Source: Lachnospiraceae bacterium
GTDB lineage: Bacteria > Bacillota > Clostridia > Lachnospirales > Lachnospiraceae
Length of the DNA: 64,000 nucleotides
Assembly (NCBI GenBank): GCA_017617545.1
Contig: JAFZVZ010000036.1
Coordinates: 1 to 64,000, forward strand
Direction: 5' to 3'
Part shown: positions 36,573 through 45,168 of the stretch, one piece after another
Numbering within the stretch: position 1 is the first letter of the stretch
How the letters are laid out: the number at the start of each line of letters is the position of its first letter
Program-made: the position numbers and the translations under genes
The notes under the pieces: generated by a model
Databases searched by the model: none
What the model saw: only the letters and a program-made list of their open reading frames with translations
What the model was told of the DNA's origin: nothing

Positions 36573-38297
36573 TCAGTTCTCCTTCATGTTCGTAACCGAC
36601 TCGCAAACAGACTTTGCAAGATCTGCACTGCCGATAACGGAAATACCTACGTAGGTGTCACCGGTTCTCTGGATGCATGCAAACATGCCGTCCGTAAGCT
36701 TGTAGATCGACCAGCCGTTCGTCGGATCGAGCTTCTCATACGCGGAAGCGTACTGCTCAAGCAGAGCCTGGAACTGCGCATCCGGAACACCGGTCATATC
36801 CATGGTCGTAAACTGTACATAATCGCTGCCCTTCGAAAGCATCAGCTCACCTTCCGAAGCATCGAACAACGTCCAGTCGCCTGCAAGATCAAACGTAATG
36901 GTCTTGCCGTTTTCCATCGCGATCGTAGCCTTGCCGTTCGAGTAACCGGTTCCGTTATCAACGTCAGCCGGGGTAGGAGTAGGATCGCTCGGAACATCCG
37001 TCGGCTCCGGAGTAGGCGTAGCCGGAACATCCGTAGGAGCCGGTGCCTCGGTAGGAGTCGGGGTAGGATCGTCGATCACGATCGGAGTAGGCGTAAGGTC
37101 CGGATTCGGATTCGGAACCGGATTCAGGGAAAGAAGCGGAACAACGATGTCAGCGATCTCCTTGACGCTCATAACACCGTCCGGAGCCTTGACGTCAGGA
37201 TTGCCGGGCTTCACGGTGAGCTTCAGGCTCATGGAACCCTTCGAATCCTCAGCATCCGAAGCAAGCTTCAGATCTGCGACATAGGTGTCATCATCAACCG
37301 CAACGCGGATGGTCGACTTCAACGGAACCTCGCCCTCAAATGCCTTGATCTTCTCAATCGCGTCATCGAGTTCCTTGGTCATCTCATTGATCTGCTCATC
37401 GGTGATCACAGCCTGAGCTGCCTCTTCCTCGTACTGCTTCTTCATCTTGTCGAACTGCTCGTTCAGCTTCATATCCTTCACGGACTGGATCATCTGATCA
37501 AGCTGCTCCTCGGTAAGACCGTAGTCCTTGCCGATCTCCAAAGCGTCTGCCTTGTAGGTCGAAACAAGCTTATCAAAGTACTTCTCGACATCAAAATTGA
37601 AATCCGTAACGGACTTCTTGGAATCCTCGAAGATACCCTTGAAATCGCTCTTGATGAAATCACGGATCGCCGTGACAGCCTGAGCGTAGTCTTCCTTGGT
37701 CTTCAGAACTGCGGTGTAATCGCCGTCCTCGCCTTCCTGCTTCGTGTTCTTGAGCATGTTCTCGAACAGGCTTACGAACGAGTTCACATAGTTCTTCTGG
37801 AGCTTGTCATTGTAATCAGGCAAGTCATCCGGAAGCGGGAACTTGAACCAGCCGAGCTTGGAAGTGTCAAGCGAACCCTTCAGAGCCTCAGCCTGATCCG
37901 GGCTCATGGTAACCATCAGCTTCATAGCCTCATCGGCAATACCCTTGAGGTTGATGTAGAGATTGCTGTCCACAACCTTGGCAATGTCGTTGAGCGCCAC
38001 GCTCATCTTCTGGCCCTTCACGTCGATGTCAAGGGAAAGACCGAAGCTGCAGGACTTGCTCGCTGCATCAACATCGTAAGTGATCGCACCCTTGCCGGTC
38101 TGGCCGTCAAAGTCAAATGCGAACTCTGCCGTAACTACACCGGAAGTGGTGTTGCCCATAGCTTCAAGCATGTCAAACATGTCACCCTTGACAAGCTTCG
38201 GCTTGGGATTCTCATCTTCCCCATCCTTGCTTCCGCAACCTGCGAGAAGCGTAACGGAGAGGCAGAGAACCATAAGCAATGCTATAAGTTTCTTCAT
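36573..38297 (-). CDS. Large lipoprotein of unknown function
   Basis: A 574-residue lipoprotein with signal peptide and lipobox LLAGC. The main domain (about 30-390) is rich in Lys/Asp and amphipathic strands (VVTAEFAFDFDGQTGKGAITYDV), resembling lipid- or peptide-binding lipoprotein folds seen in Clostridia, with a helical stretch at about 235-320. A TPTP-type linker (about 400-455) leads to a C-terminal domain of about 115 residues. I do not recognise a specific family. It is flanked by ksgA upstream and its own terminator downstream, so it is probably a single-gene unit. Confidence 0.7.
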   Translation of the reverse strand: MKKLIALLMVLCLSVTLLAGCGSKDGEDENPKPKLVKGDMFDMLEAMGNTTSGVVTAEFAFDFDGQTGKGAITYDVDAASKSCSFGLSLDIDVKGQKMSVALNDIAKVVDSNLYINLKGIADEAMKLMVTMSPDQAEALKGSLDTSKLGWFKFPLPDDLPDYNDKLQKNYVNSFVSLFENMLKNTKQEGEDGDYTAVLKTKEDYAQAVTAIRDFIKSDFKGIFEDSKKSVTDFNFDVEKYFDKLVSTYKADALEIGKDYGLTEEQLDQMIQSVKDMKLNEQFDKMKKQYEEEAAQAVITDEQINEMTKELDDAIEKIKAFEGEVPLKSTIRVAVDDDTYVADLKLASDAEDSKGSMSLKLTVKPGNPDVKAPDGVMSVKEIADIVVPLLSLNPVPNPNPDLTPTPIVIDDPTPTPTEAPAPTDVPATPTPEPTDVPSDPTPTPADVDNGTGYSNGKATIAMENGKTITFDLAGDWTLFDASEGELMLSKGSDYVQFTTMDMTGVPDAQFQALLEQYASAYEKLDPTNGWSIYKLTDGMFACIQRTGDTYVGISVIGSADLAKSVCESVTNMKEN

Positions 38298-38443
38298 TCT
38301 TTTTTTCCTCCGTAAAATCTGTTCCTATACTGCAGGGAAATACCATTTACCGTCCCCACGGACTAATAATACTCCATTGCGCCGAAAAAATCAATACTTT
38401 TTCGCAAATGTGAAGGGACTGTGAACACCGCGCGGATACGGTT

Positions 38444-39301
38444 CTACGCAAAATGATCCGCGATCTCCGCAAATTGCTCCAGGGTGAGTGCCTCGCCGCG
38501 CACGGTCTCCGGAAGCCCCGCGGCAGCCAGCGCTTCCGACGCCTGCTCCTTCGTGCAAGCAAGTTCGGAGCTGCCTGCCAGGCTGTTGACGAGCATTTTC
38601 CGACGCTGCGCAAAGGCGGCGCGGATCACCGCAAAGAGCACAGCCTCGCTCTTCACCTCGACCGGCGGCTTCTCCCGAAGCGACAGCCGGATGACCGCCG
38701 AGCCTACGTTCGGGCGCGGCATGAAGCAATTTTGCGGGACGTACGCCGCGATGTAGGTGTCCGCGTAGTACTGCACCGCAAGTGACAGCGCGCCGTAATC
38801 CTTGCTGCCCGGTCCCGCCTGCATGCGCTCCGCGACCTCGCGCTGCACCATGACGGTAATGTTCACAACGGGGATGTGCCTCTCGAGAAGCCCCATGACG
38901 ATCGGCGTCGTGATATAATACGGAAGATTGGCCACCACCTTGAGAGGGCGCCCGCCGCGCTCCCGCACGAGAGCATCGACATCCGTCTTCAAAATATCAT
39001 CGTTGATGATCGTGAGATTGTCGTACTCGCGGCACGTGTCCTCGCGGAGGATCGGGATGAGGTTCTTGTCAATCTCGACCGCGATAACCTCCTTCGCGCG
39101 CTCGCACAGCACCTGCGTCATCGTGCCGATGCCGGGGCCGATCTCGAGCACGACATCCTCCTTCGTCACGCCCGCCGCATCCACGATCTTGTCGAGCACA
39201 TGCGCGTCGATCAGAAAATTCTGCCCGAATTTCTTCTGAAACATAAAATGATACTTCTGCAGTATCTCGATCGTCTCCTTCGGGTCGCTTAAGTAAGCCA
39301 T
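38444..39301 (-). CDS. rsmA: 16S rRNA dimethyladenosine transferase
   Basis: A 285-residue KsgA methyltransferase that dimethylates A1518/A1519 of 16S rRNA with S-adenosylmethionine. Visible are FGQNFLIDAHVLDKIV, the SAM loop EIGPGIGTMT and the catalytic NLPYYITTPIV. AAGGAG precedes the ATG. The gene starts 24 bases after the tatD stop, a conserved bacterial pairing (a ribonuclease M5 gene, often between them, is missing here). Confidence 0.96.
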   Translation of the reverse strand: MAYLSDPKETIEILQKYHFMFQKKFGQNFLIDAHVLDKIVDAAGVTKEDVVLEIGPGIGTMTQVLCERAKEVIAVEIDKNLIPILREDTCREYDNLTIINDDILKTDVDALVRERGGRPLKVVANLPYYITTPIVMGLLERHIPVVNITVMVQREVAERMQAGPGSKDYGALSLAVQYYADTYIAAYVPQNCFMPRPNVGSAVIRLSLREKPPVEVKSEAVLFAVIRAAFAQRRKMLVNSLAGSSELACTKEQASEALAAAGLPETVRGEALTLEQFAEIADHFA

Positions 39302-39325
39302 TAGGGTCTCCTTACGTTCAAAAAA

Positions 39326-40183
39326 TCACAGTTCCCGGATCGCAAACAGCTGACGGGCGGTTTCCGTCGTCGTGCGGATGACATCCTCCTCCGACACGCC
39401 CTTGATCTCTGCGATCTTCGCCACGACATACGGCAAATACCCGGAATCGTTGCGCTTCCCGCGGAACGGCACCGGCGCCATGTACGGCGCGTCGGTCTCC
39501 AGGACGATCTGCTCAAGCGGCGCCGACGCCACCACATCCGGAAGGCGCCTTGCGTTTTTGAAGGTGATCACGCCACCCACACCGATATGGAAGCCAAGTT
39601 TTCGGTAGGCTTCCGCCGTCTCGGGCGAACCGCTGAAGCAATGGATGATGCCGCCGGGGAAGGATTTTCCGGAAAATGAGAGGCTCTCCGTGCCGACCGT
39701 AAACCGGCCGTTCTCGCCAAATGCTTCCGCGTATTCTTTCATTATAACCAGCGTGTCGCCCTCGGCGCCGCGCGAGTGGATGATCACCGGGAGTTCCAAT
39801 TCGACAGCTAACGCCAGCTGGCGCCGGAACCAGTACTCCTGCGCCCTGCGCTGCGCGGACCGCTCCTCGTCCGTGAGCTCGTCCTCGTGCCCGTAGTCAA
39901 ACCCGATCTCGCCGATGGCGACAACCTTCTCATCGGCTGCCAAGGCGCGCAGCTCCTCGATGTCCGCCTCGCACATCGCCGGCGCATGATCCGGGTGCAC
40001 CCCGACCGACGCGTACACGAACGGCCACTCCTTCGCGAGCGCCACGGACTCCCGCGAGCCCCGCATGGACGCCCCGACATTGACCACCGTCCCGATGCCA
40101 CGCGAAGAAAGACCGCGAAGCAAAGCTTCCCGGTCCTCGTCAAACCATTCATCATCGTAGTGCGCGTGAGTGTCGAAAATCAT
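39326..40183 (-). CDS. tatD: TatD-family metal-dependent DNase
   Basis: A 285-residue TIM-barrel hydrolase with the metal ligands in FDTHAHYDDEWF, GEIGFDYGH, IIHSRGAEGD, IHCFSGSPETA and ETDAPYMAPVP. TatD proteins are 3'-5' exonucleases or deacylases on nucleic-acid-related substrates. The ATG at 40183 follows AGGTG; a GTG three codons earlier has no site. It is co-transcribed with rsmA. Confidence 0.94.
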   Translation of the reverse strand: MIFDTHAHYDDEWFDEDREALLRGLSSRGIGTVVNVGASMRGSRESVALAKEWPFVYASVGVHPDHAPAMCEADIEELRALAADEKVVAIGEIGFDYGHEDELTDEERSAQRRAQEYWFRRQLALAVELELPVIIHSRGAEGDTLVIMKEYAEAFGENGRFTVGTESLSFSGKSFPGGIIHCFSGSPETAEAYRKLGFHIGVGGVITFKNARRLPDVVASAPLEQIVLETDAPYMAPVPFRGKRNDSGYLPYVVAKIAEIKGVSEEDVIRTTTETARQLFAIREL

Positions 40184-40279
40184 GCTATACACCTGTCTGC
40201 ATTACTGTCTTCGAAACAACCGCCCTCAAAGTTTACCGGCCAACTTCTGAATAGCGGTTCATTCCCGAGCCATAACTTC

Positions 40280-40573
40280 TCAGCCCTGCTTTCCATTCGA
40301 CTGGCGGATCATATCCTCCACAACAATGTCGTAAATCTCGCCCACCGAATTGCAGTACTCAAGCAATTTCCACGGCTCATTCGTATGAAAATGAACCTTG
40401 ATCATATCCTCGTCACCGACCGCGATCAGCGAGTTACCCTCGATGTGCGTGGTGATATACTCCGCGATCTCGTCCTCGTCAAGATCCCTGTCCCGACGAT
40501 CAATCAACATCTGCGTGTCAAATCGATATGCGAAAGGATCGTCCTCCGCATCGATGCTGTGGATGGGTTCCAT
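40280..40573 (-). CDS. Stand-alone FakA/Dak-like middle-domain protein
   Basis: A 97-residue protein resembling only the central domain of FakA (YloV, the DAK2-fusion fatty acid kinase): GNSLIAVGDEDMIKVHFHTNEPWKLLEY and GEIYDIVVEDM match the FakA pattern of GDSLVVVGDDDLVKVHVHTNxPG. The ATP-binding DhaL and C-terminal lipid-carrier-related parts are absent. It may bind a fatty-acid-kinase partner in trans, but this is inference. GGAGG before the ATG indicates a genuine short gene rather than a fragment. Confidence 0.7.
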   Translation of the reverse strand: MEPIHSIDAEDDPFAYRFDTQMLIDRRDRDLDEDEIAEYITTHIEGNSLIAVGDEDMIKVHFHTNEPWKLLEYCNSVGEIYDIVVEDMIRQSNGKQG

Positions 40574-40702
40574 AGTGGGTCCTCCATATTATTAATGATG
40601 TATTACCGTGATACGGCATTGCTAAAGTCTTTATAAATACTTTCAAAGTTCGCTGTCCGAGCCCTTTGTCTGTCTGTATGCCTCACGATTACTATTATGC
40701 CT

Positions 40703-41188
40703 TCAACTAGTCCTATTATACTGATTTCTTGTTGTAATTCCACTCTTTTTTCCGGTTGACAGCAAACGGATGATCTTATTGTTTATTCTCAAGCAACGAA
40801 GCTTTGGGGTATCGTTATCGGCAATGTCTATCGTCATAAATACCTTGTCATGTATATCCTCCAAAACATGAGTATAGACATTCTTCCCCCTCGGTCTAGG
40901 TGAATGCAAAACAACGCTACTTCTTTTCTCAATTGCGGCCTTGGTAAAAACTGACAAGCCCATCTTATGTCCGGGACAATTATGATTATCGGCGTACATC
41001 TCAAGGCAACTATGAGAATAATTACCCCAGGTCATTATTTTCTGTTGTAGCTCTTCATCATCCGGACATTCCTATAAACAAATGATATCCGCAGATACTT
41101 TCTCCAGGATCCTTTGAAAGAGCACTACATTCTGCTCATAATTACCGTTTTCGTATAAACTTCCCATGTTCCATGTCGCAATCTTCAT
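40703..41188 (-). pseudogene. EEP-family nuclease/phosphatase gene, broken by an in-frame amber codon and C-terminally truncated
   Basis: The frame starts with MKIATWNMGSLYENG behind a GGGAG site and reads VSADIICL, then TAG (41072-41074, codon 39), then ECPDDEE. The endonuclease/exonuclease/phosphatase family expects LQE here, with Glu as metal ligand, so a CAG-to-TAG change removed the Gln codon. The remaining frame stays open for 122 more codons but ends before the family's GDxN and SDH motifs, so the protein would be dead even with readthrough. It begins 19 bases after the intact EEP gene at 41208-42011. Confidence 0.8.
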
Positions 41189-41207
41189 GCCCATTCTCCC
41201 TTTTTTG

Positions 41208-42011
41208 TTATGGCTGGTGGACATATTTGTCTTCGGTAAGACAATCAAAAATGCAAAGATAATGGTCAGAAAAATTCTTCACTTTTTCTACATTGACAAC
41301 TTTTACTCCGGATGTTACAAAAAACGAATCCAACTTCTTCCCTCTGGGGAAGTAATGTCCCTCTCTCATCCCGGGCGGTGTAGTCGCACCAATTAGTCGA
41401 TCAGTTATGATGTCTTTGAGATCGGGAAATATCTTAATAAAGTCACGTGTATTTAGATCCCCTAAAACAATCATTTCCCTATCGCAGTTTTTTATCGCTT
41501 CGTAAAGGGGGCGATACGATTCCGGATAATCCTTCGCTTTTTTCCCAAAAGGCGCAAAACTTATTCCATGACAATTGAACAAGCGCAGATTGTCTGACAC
41601 AGACGACACAATAAATGCTTTGTCAAAAGACTTATATACAATACCTGTTCTGCTGATCTTCTCAAGATTCGGATTCATAAAATAGATAATCTCATTTTCC
41701 GTGAATTCTTCCTTAGAAAATGTAGCAATGCCAATTCTTCCCCCTTTAAAAAGGAAGGAGGGACAGGTGTCAATACACGCAAAATGTTTCAGTCCGGTTG
41801 CTTCTGAAATTGTCTTTTTCAGACAATCTTCTCCATCAATAAGAAGTGGAAACTCTTGAAAGCAAACGATATCCGGATCGTAGTCTACGATGGTATCAAT
41901 AATCGATTGAATTATCTCTTCGATATCGTCAATCGACGATAGTTCAACTCCCTTTTTGAAGTCCCATACTGCAGGCACACATTCGCTCAGGTTCCAGATA
42001 CATATTCTCAA
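41208..42011 (-). CDS. Endonuclease/exonuclease/phosphatase (EEP) family protein
   Basis: A 267-residue cytoplasmic EEP-fold hydrolase. It shows RICIWNLSE at the start, DIVCFQEFP with the metal-binding Glu (about residue 53), VLGDLNTRD (about 188) and the catalytic FSDHYLC near the end. Substrates of the family range from DNA to phosphoinositides and nucleotides, so the target is unknown. The start is a TTG at 42011 without a strong ribosome site; a four-codon ORF ending in TAA just before it may allow re-initiation. It belongs to the AT-rich block. Confidence 0.8.
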   Translation of the reverse strand: MRICIWNLSECVPAVWDFKKGVELSSIDDIEEIIQSIIDTIVDYDPDIVCFQEFPLLIDGEDCLKKTISEATGLKHFACIDTCPSFLFKGGRIGIATFSKEEFTENEIIYFMNPNLEKISRTGIVYKSFDKAFIVSSVSDNLRLFNCHGISFAPFGKKAKDYPESYRPLYEAIKNCDREMIVLGDLNTRDFIKIFPDLKDIITDRLIGATTPPGMREGHYFPRGKKLDSFFVTSGVKVVNVEKVKNFSDHYLCIFDCLTEDKYVHQP

Positions 42012-42112
42012 TTTACTGATATGGCATCACACCCCTTAACCGATTTCATAGACACAACATATTTATGTTTCTCAGCAGAACCATCAAAGCCTTTATAACT
42101 ATGTTGAAAAAA

Positions 42113-43726
42113 CTATTTTGACCTTAGTTTTTTTATCGGTCCAACCGAGAAACCAGCCAGAGACAGTAATCCCGATGTAACGGTATTTTTGATATCCACT
42201 TTCAATGCGCAGTAAGCGCAAACTCCTGCTGCTGCCACACCGATAGCGACAGGCACCGCGTTCGGCATTGTTGCACTGACTATTGCTTTCGGATTCTTTT
42301 CATTTTGGATGAATTCAATAAGACAGCACTGCAAGTCATACAACCCGTAAATCGGGTAAAACAACGGCTCCTCACGTTTGCCCTGCAAAGCAACATATTC
42401 GTTATCATTACCCTTGAACCTGATCCTTGTTACATCCTTTAATAATCTGCAGTATGCGATGTAATTTGCCTTCTTTATTGTTCTTCTCTGCATCGGAGAT
42501 AACTTCATAAAGTAACCCGACTTTATCAACCGTGTACTGTAACTGAGAAATACATATTCGGGAATTATCTCGTATTTGTCTTCCAAAAAGCTACCGCTTA
42601 CAGCACCGTTATGTGTTTTGCATTCATAATAGTACTTGTACGTCTCGAGCAAGTCACTGTTTACATCAAGTTTAAAATCATTCAGATGGTCCAGCAGATA
42701 CTTTACCGATTTGGAAAATGCCTTTACGCTTTCTTCCTCCAATTCCAGATCATACAAAAACACTATTTGGATCAGACAACTATGCAACACAGAAGGCATT
42801 TTTTCACTTGCGCTGGTTTTTCCGACCCCTCCGTCAACGGAATCTATGATTTTCCTTTTTGCCCAGGTTTCGAACTTAACACATGCAGCATGAATCCTAT
42901 CAAGAATCCTTTTGTTCGTTTCTTGTGCCAGTTCATTACTTCCTTCGTCAGAATCGAAGAACAACCGATATTTCTTCAATGTTTCATAACAGAAATGCGA
43001 TGAAAGAATCGAATAGCGGATTTCCGTCCCGTCCGTTGTCTGGCACTTATCTCCATATGCCCACGCCGATTCCTTTTGACATCCTACCAACCAGGATAAA
43101 GCCCCGACAATCAGCTTATAACGTTCGCGAAGTTCCGTTTCCGCCTTCTTCTGCTCATCCCCCTCCGGCTTTTTATTCACGTAGCTGTTACTTATAAAAC
43201 CTATTCTTAACAGTGCAGACAATGCTACTGTCGTTTGATTACAAGTTCCTGAGGAAACACTGTTCGTCTTATCAATTTTCGTCGGCCAGTAACATACTTC
43301 GTTTCCGTCCTGATCGGTTTCTCTACACGAAACTACTGTTAATGTGTTAACAAGGCGATCGATAAGGATCTTTATATTATCTACGTTTTCTCTTTCGCCG
43401 GTTTTTTCTATCTGTTCCAACCCCTTATATAAAATCAGAAGCGCAAAAGACAATGCGCAGACATTGATTTCATCAGTGGCGACTTTAAAAAAGACCGGGC
43501 ATATAACAAATGGTGTGGGATCACCCTTCGTTTTCAGGCCGTAGCGTCTCGCATCCTTTTCCCAATCCACACCATATATGTTTCTTAATGTATCTCCGGT
43601 TATCGGCTCGCAGGCATTGCATACAGTATTTACACTCTCTTTCACATAAAACTTGCTAAGTGAAAGCATTTTCTCTACGCTGACACTCTCATAATTCTTA
43701 TCGAACAAGCTAATACTTTTTTTCAT
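42113..43726 (-). CDS. Alpha/alpha-toroid (terpene-cyclase-like) protein with C-terminal membrane segment
   Basis: A 537-residue protein of unknown function. Repeated segments such as GTCNQTTVALSALLRIGF, LSWLVGCQKESAWAYGDK and MPSVLHSCLIQIVFLY resemble the helix pairs of prenyltransferase/squalene-cyclase toroids, without a clear DxDD or QW motif. The last 55 residues contain one or two membrane helices (VPVAIGVAAAGVCAYCAL). Start 43726 follows AGGAG, 56 bases after the radical SAM gene. Base composition is AT-rich, like its neighbours. It may be a membrane-bound partner of the EEP protein. Confidence 0.6.
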   Translation of the reverse strand: MKKSISLFDKNYESVSVEKMLSLSKFYVKESVNTVCNACEPITGDTLRNIYGVDWEKDARRYGLKTKGDPTPFVICPVFFKVATDEINVCALSFALLILYKGLEQIEKTGERENVDNIKILIDRLVNTLTVVSCRETDQDGNEVCYWPTKIDKTNSVSSGTCNQTTVALSALLRIGFISNSYVNKKPEGDEQKKAETELRERYKLIVGALSWLVGCQKESAWAYGDKCQTTDGTEIRYSILSSHFCYETLKKYRLFFDSDEGSNELAQETNKRILDRIHAACVKFETWAKRKIIDSVDGGVGKTSASEKMPSVLHSCLIQIVFLYDLELEEESVKAFSKSVKYLLDHLNDFKLDVNSDLLETYKYYYECKTHNGAVSGSFLEDKYEIIPEYVFLSYSTRLIKSGYFMKLSPMQRRTIKKANYIAYCRLLKDVTRIRFKGNDNEYVALQGKREEPLFYPIYGLYDLQCCLIEFIQNEKNPKAIVSATMPNAVPVAIGVAAAGVCAYCALKVDIKNTVTSGLLSLAGFSVGPIKKLRSK

Positions 43727-43782
43727 GCTCGGTCTCCTATTCCATAGATAGTTTGTTTTATGTGCAAGCATTGGAAAATACA

Positions 43783-45114
43783 TTAGATATACTTATCGAC
43801 TATATATTCACCATACAACGGCTGCTCTTCAAGGATGGACTCATCAATTGAAAAGCCTTTTATCCAACTGTTATTAATCGTGTCAGTCATCGACAGAAAC
43901 ATATCCCAAATATCCTGTCCGTTAAGTTCGGCCAGATCATATACAGGAACGCTCTGACGATCATAATTCCGCCAGTCATGATCATGAATGATCAAATCTT
44001 TTTCTGAAAAACGTTGTTCATCAAACGGGTATGGCACAAATACACAGTTCTTGACCTCGTCAATCATCCTTTCTTCCAAAAGCGTGGTAAACAGAGATGT
44101 GGTTGCATTGATATTCTTCATGGTGGATCCAGGAAATCCGATTGCTGAATACAACGAAATATACATGTCGGAATTATTCCGGATCATCTGAATTGCTTTC
44201 ATTAATCTGCTTGTCTTAAGTGCACGTTTGTTGTGCAGCAACAATTCATCATCCGCTGATTCCGCTCCAAGCCGGATTTCTCTAAAGCCGGCTTTTACCA
44301 TATTCTCTATTGTTCTTTCGTTGATCAGATCCGCTCTGAAATCACAACTGAGGATGAACTCATGCCCTGTTTCCTTAATCTTTCCACAGATTGTCTCGAT
44401 CCTTTTAGAATTTCCTGCTCCGAGAACACTGTCAAAAAAATGAACACATGTGCGCGGCGGAAGATGCTCCTTGAAAAATGAAATGTTGCCATCATCATAA
44501 ACCGGACAATAAGGAATCAATCTATCCTGACAGTAGTTGCATGTAAAAGGGCATCCAAGAGTGGAAAATGTATTGATAGCATATTCGGAAATCTTATCCG
44601 GTAGAAGCCCAAATTCCGCATACGGTCTTTCAATCGGCATTAATTCTGCCCCGACGATTTGCTCCGCTGCCGCAGCATCAAACCCTACTGCATAAACATC
44701 AAAATTACCAAACAACTTTTGAGTAGTAATCGGTGCAACATTCAATTGTGCTCCACCAAGTACAAATCTCGTGGTTGGAAACAGGAGCCTATACTTGTCA
44801 ACCGCCTCAGAGCACCCCGGAACGGTAGGACAAACCGCTGAAAAGGCAATTACGTCCGGCGGAATCTCCAACGTCAGCAAGTATTCCTCCAGGTTCTTAA
44901 ACTCAATATATTTTACATCGTAACCATTATAATATAAAATCGTTGCGATCCTCAACAACCCCATTGCGTATGTTTTCTGTTTGGGCGGAATATGTTCCCC
45001 TAAACGCGTGTATCTCACAATGTTTTTTATCTTAAAATAGCGCCGCTTAAGATCTCGTAATCTTGGATCAATATCCTTGTCATATGTAGTTGCATCGACC
45101 AGAATTACCTTCAT
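43783..45114 (-). CDS. B12-binding-domain radical SAM protein
   Basis: A 443-residue protein with an N-terminal cobalamin-binding-like Rossmann domain (KVILVDATTYD, then DVIAFSAVCPTVPG and FVLGGAQLNV) and a radical SAM barrel with the cluster motif TLGCPFTCNYCQD near residue 205. Such enzymes perform methylations or radical rearrangements on peptides, lipids or cofactors; the substrate is unknown. AGGAAA precedes the ATG at 45114. It starts 54 bases after the 1732-residue membrane protein gene, with no terminator between, and opens the AT-rich block. Confidence 0.85.
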   Translation of the reverse strand: MKVILVDATTYDKDIDPRLRDLKRRYFKIKNIVRYTRLGEHIPPKQKTYAMGLLRIATILYYNGYDVKYIEFKNLEEYLLTLEIPPDVIAFSAVCPTVPGCSEAVDKYRLLFPTTRFVLGGAQLNVAPITTQKLFGNFDVYAVGFDAAAAEQIVGAELMPIERPYAEFGLLPDKISEYAINTFSTLGCPFTCNYCQDRLIPYCPVYDDGNISFFKEHLPPRTCVHFFDSVLGAGNSKRIETICGKIKETGHEFILSCDFRADLINERTIENMVKAGFREIRLGAESADDELLLHNKRALKTSRLMKAIQMIRNNSDMYISLYSAIGFPGSTMKNINATTSLFTTLLEERMIDEVKNCVFVPYPFDEQRFSEKDLIIHDHDWRNYDRQSVPVYDLAELNGQDIWDMFLSMTDTINNSWIKGFSIDESILEEQPLYGEYIVDKYI

Positions 45115-45168
45115 ACGCAATTTCCTGCCATTTCATTTCTCTCTCATACCACCCAAGATCTGTTCCGC

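Noticed and set aside
40703..41035. A 110-residue gene on its own
   Set aside because: The frame continues upstream through one TAG into a proper EEP N-terminus with a ribosome site, so it is the distal part of a pseudogene.
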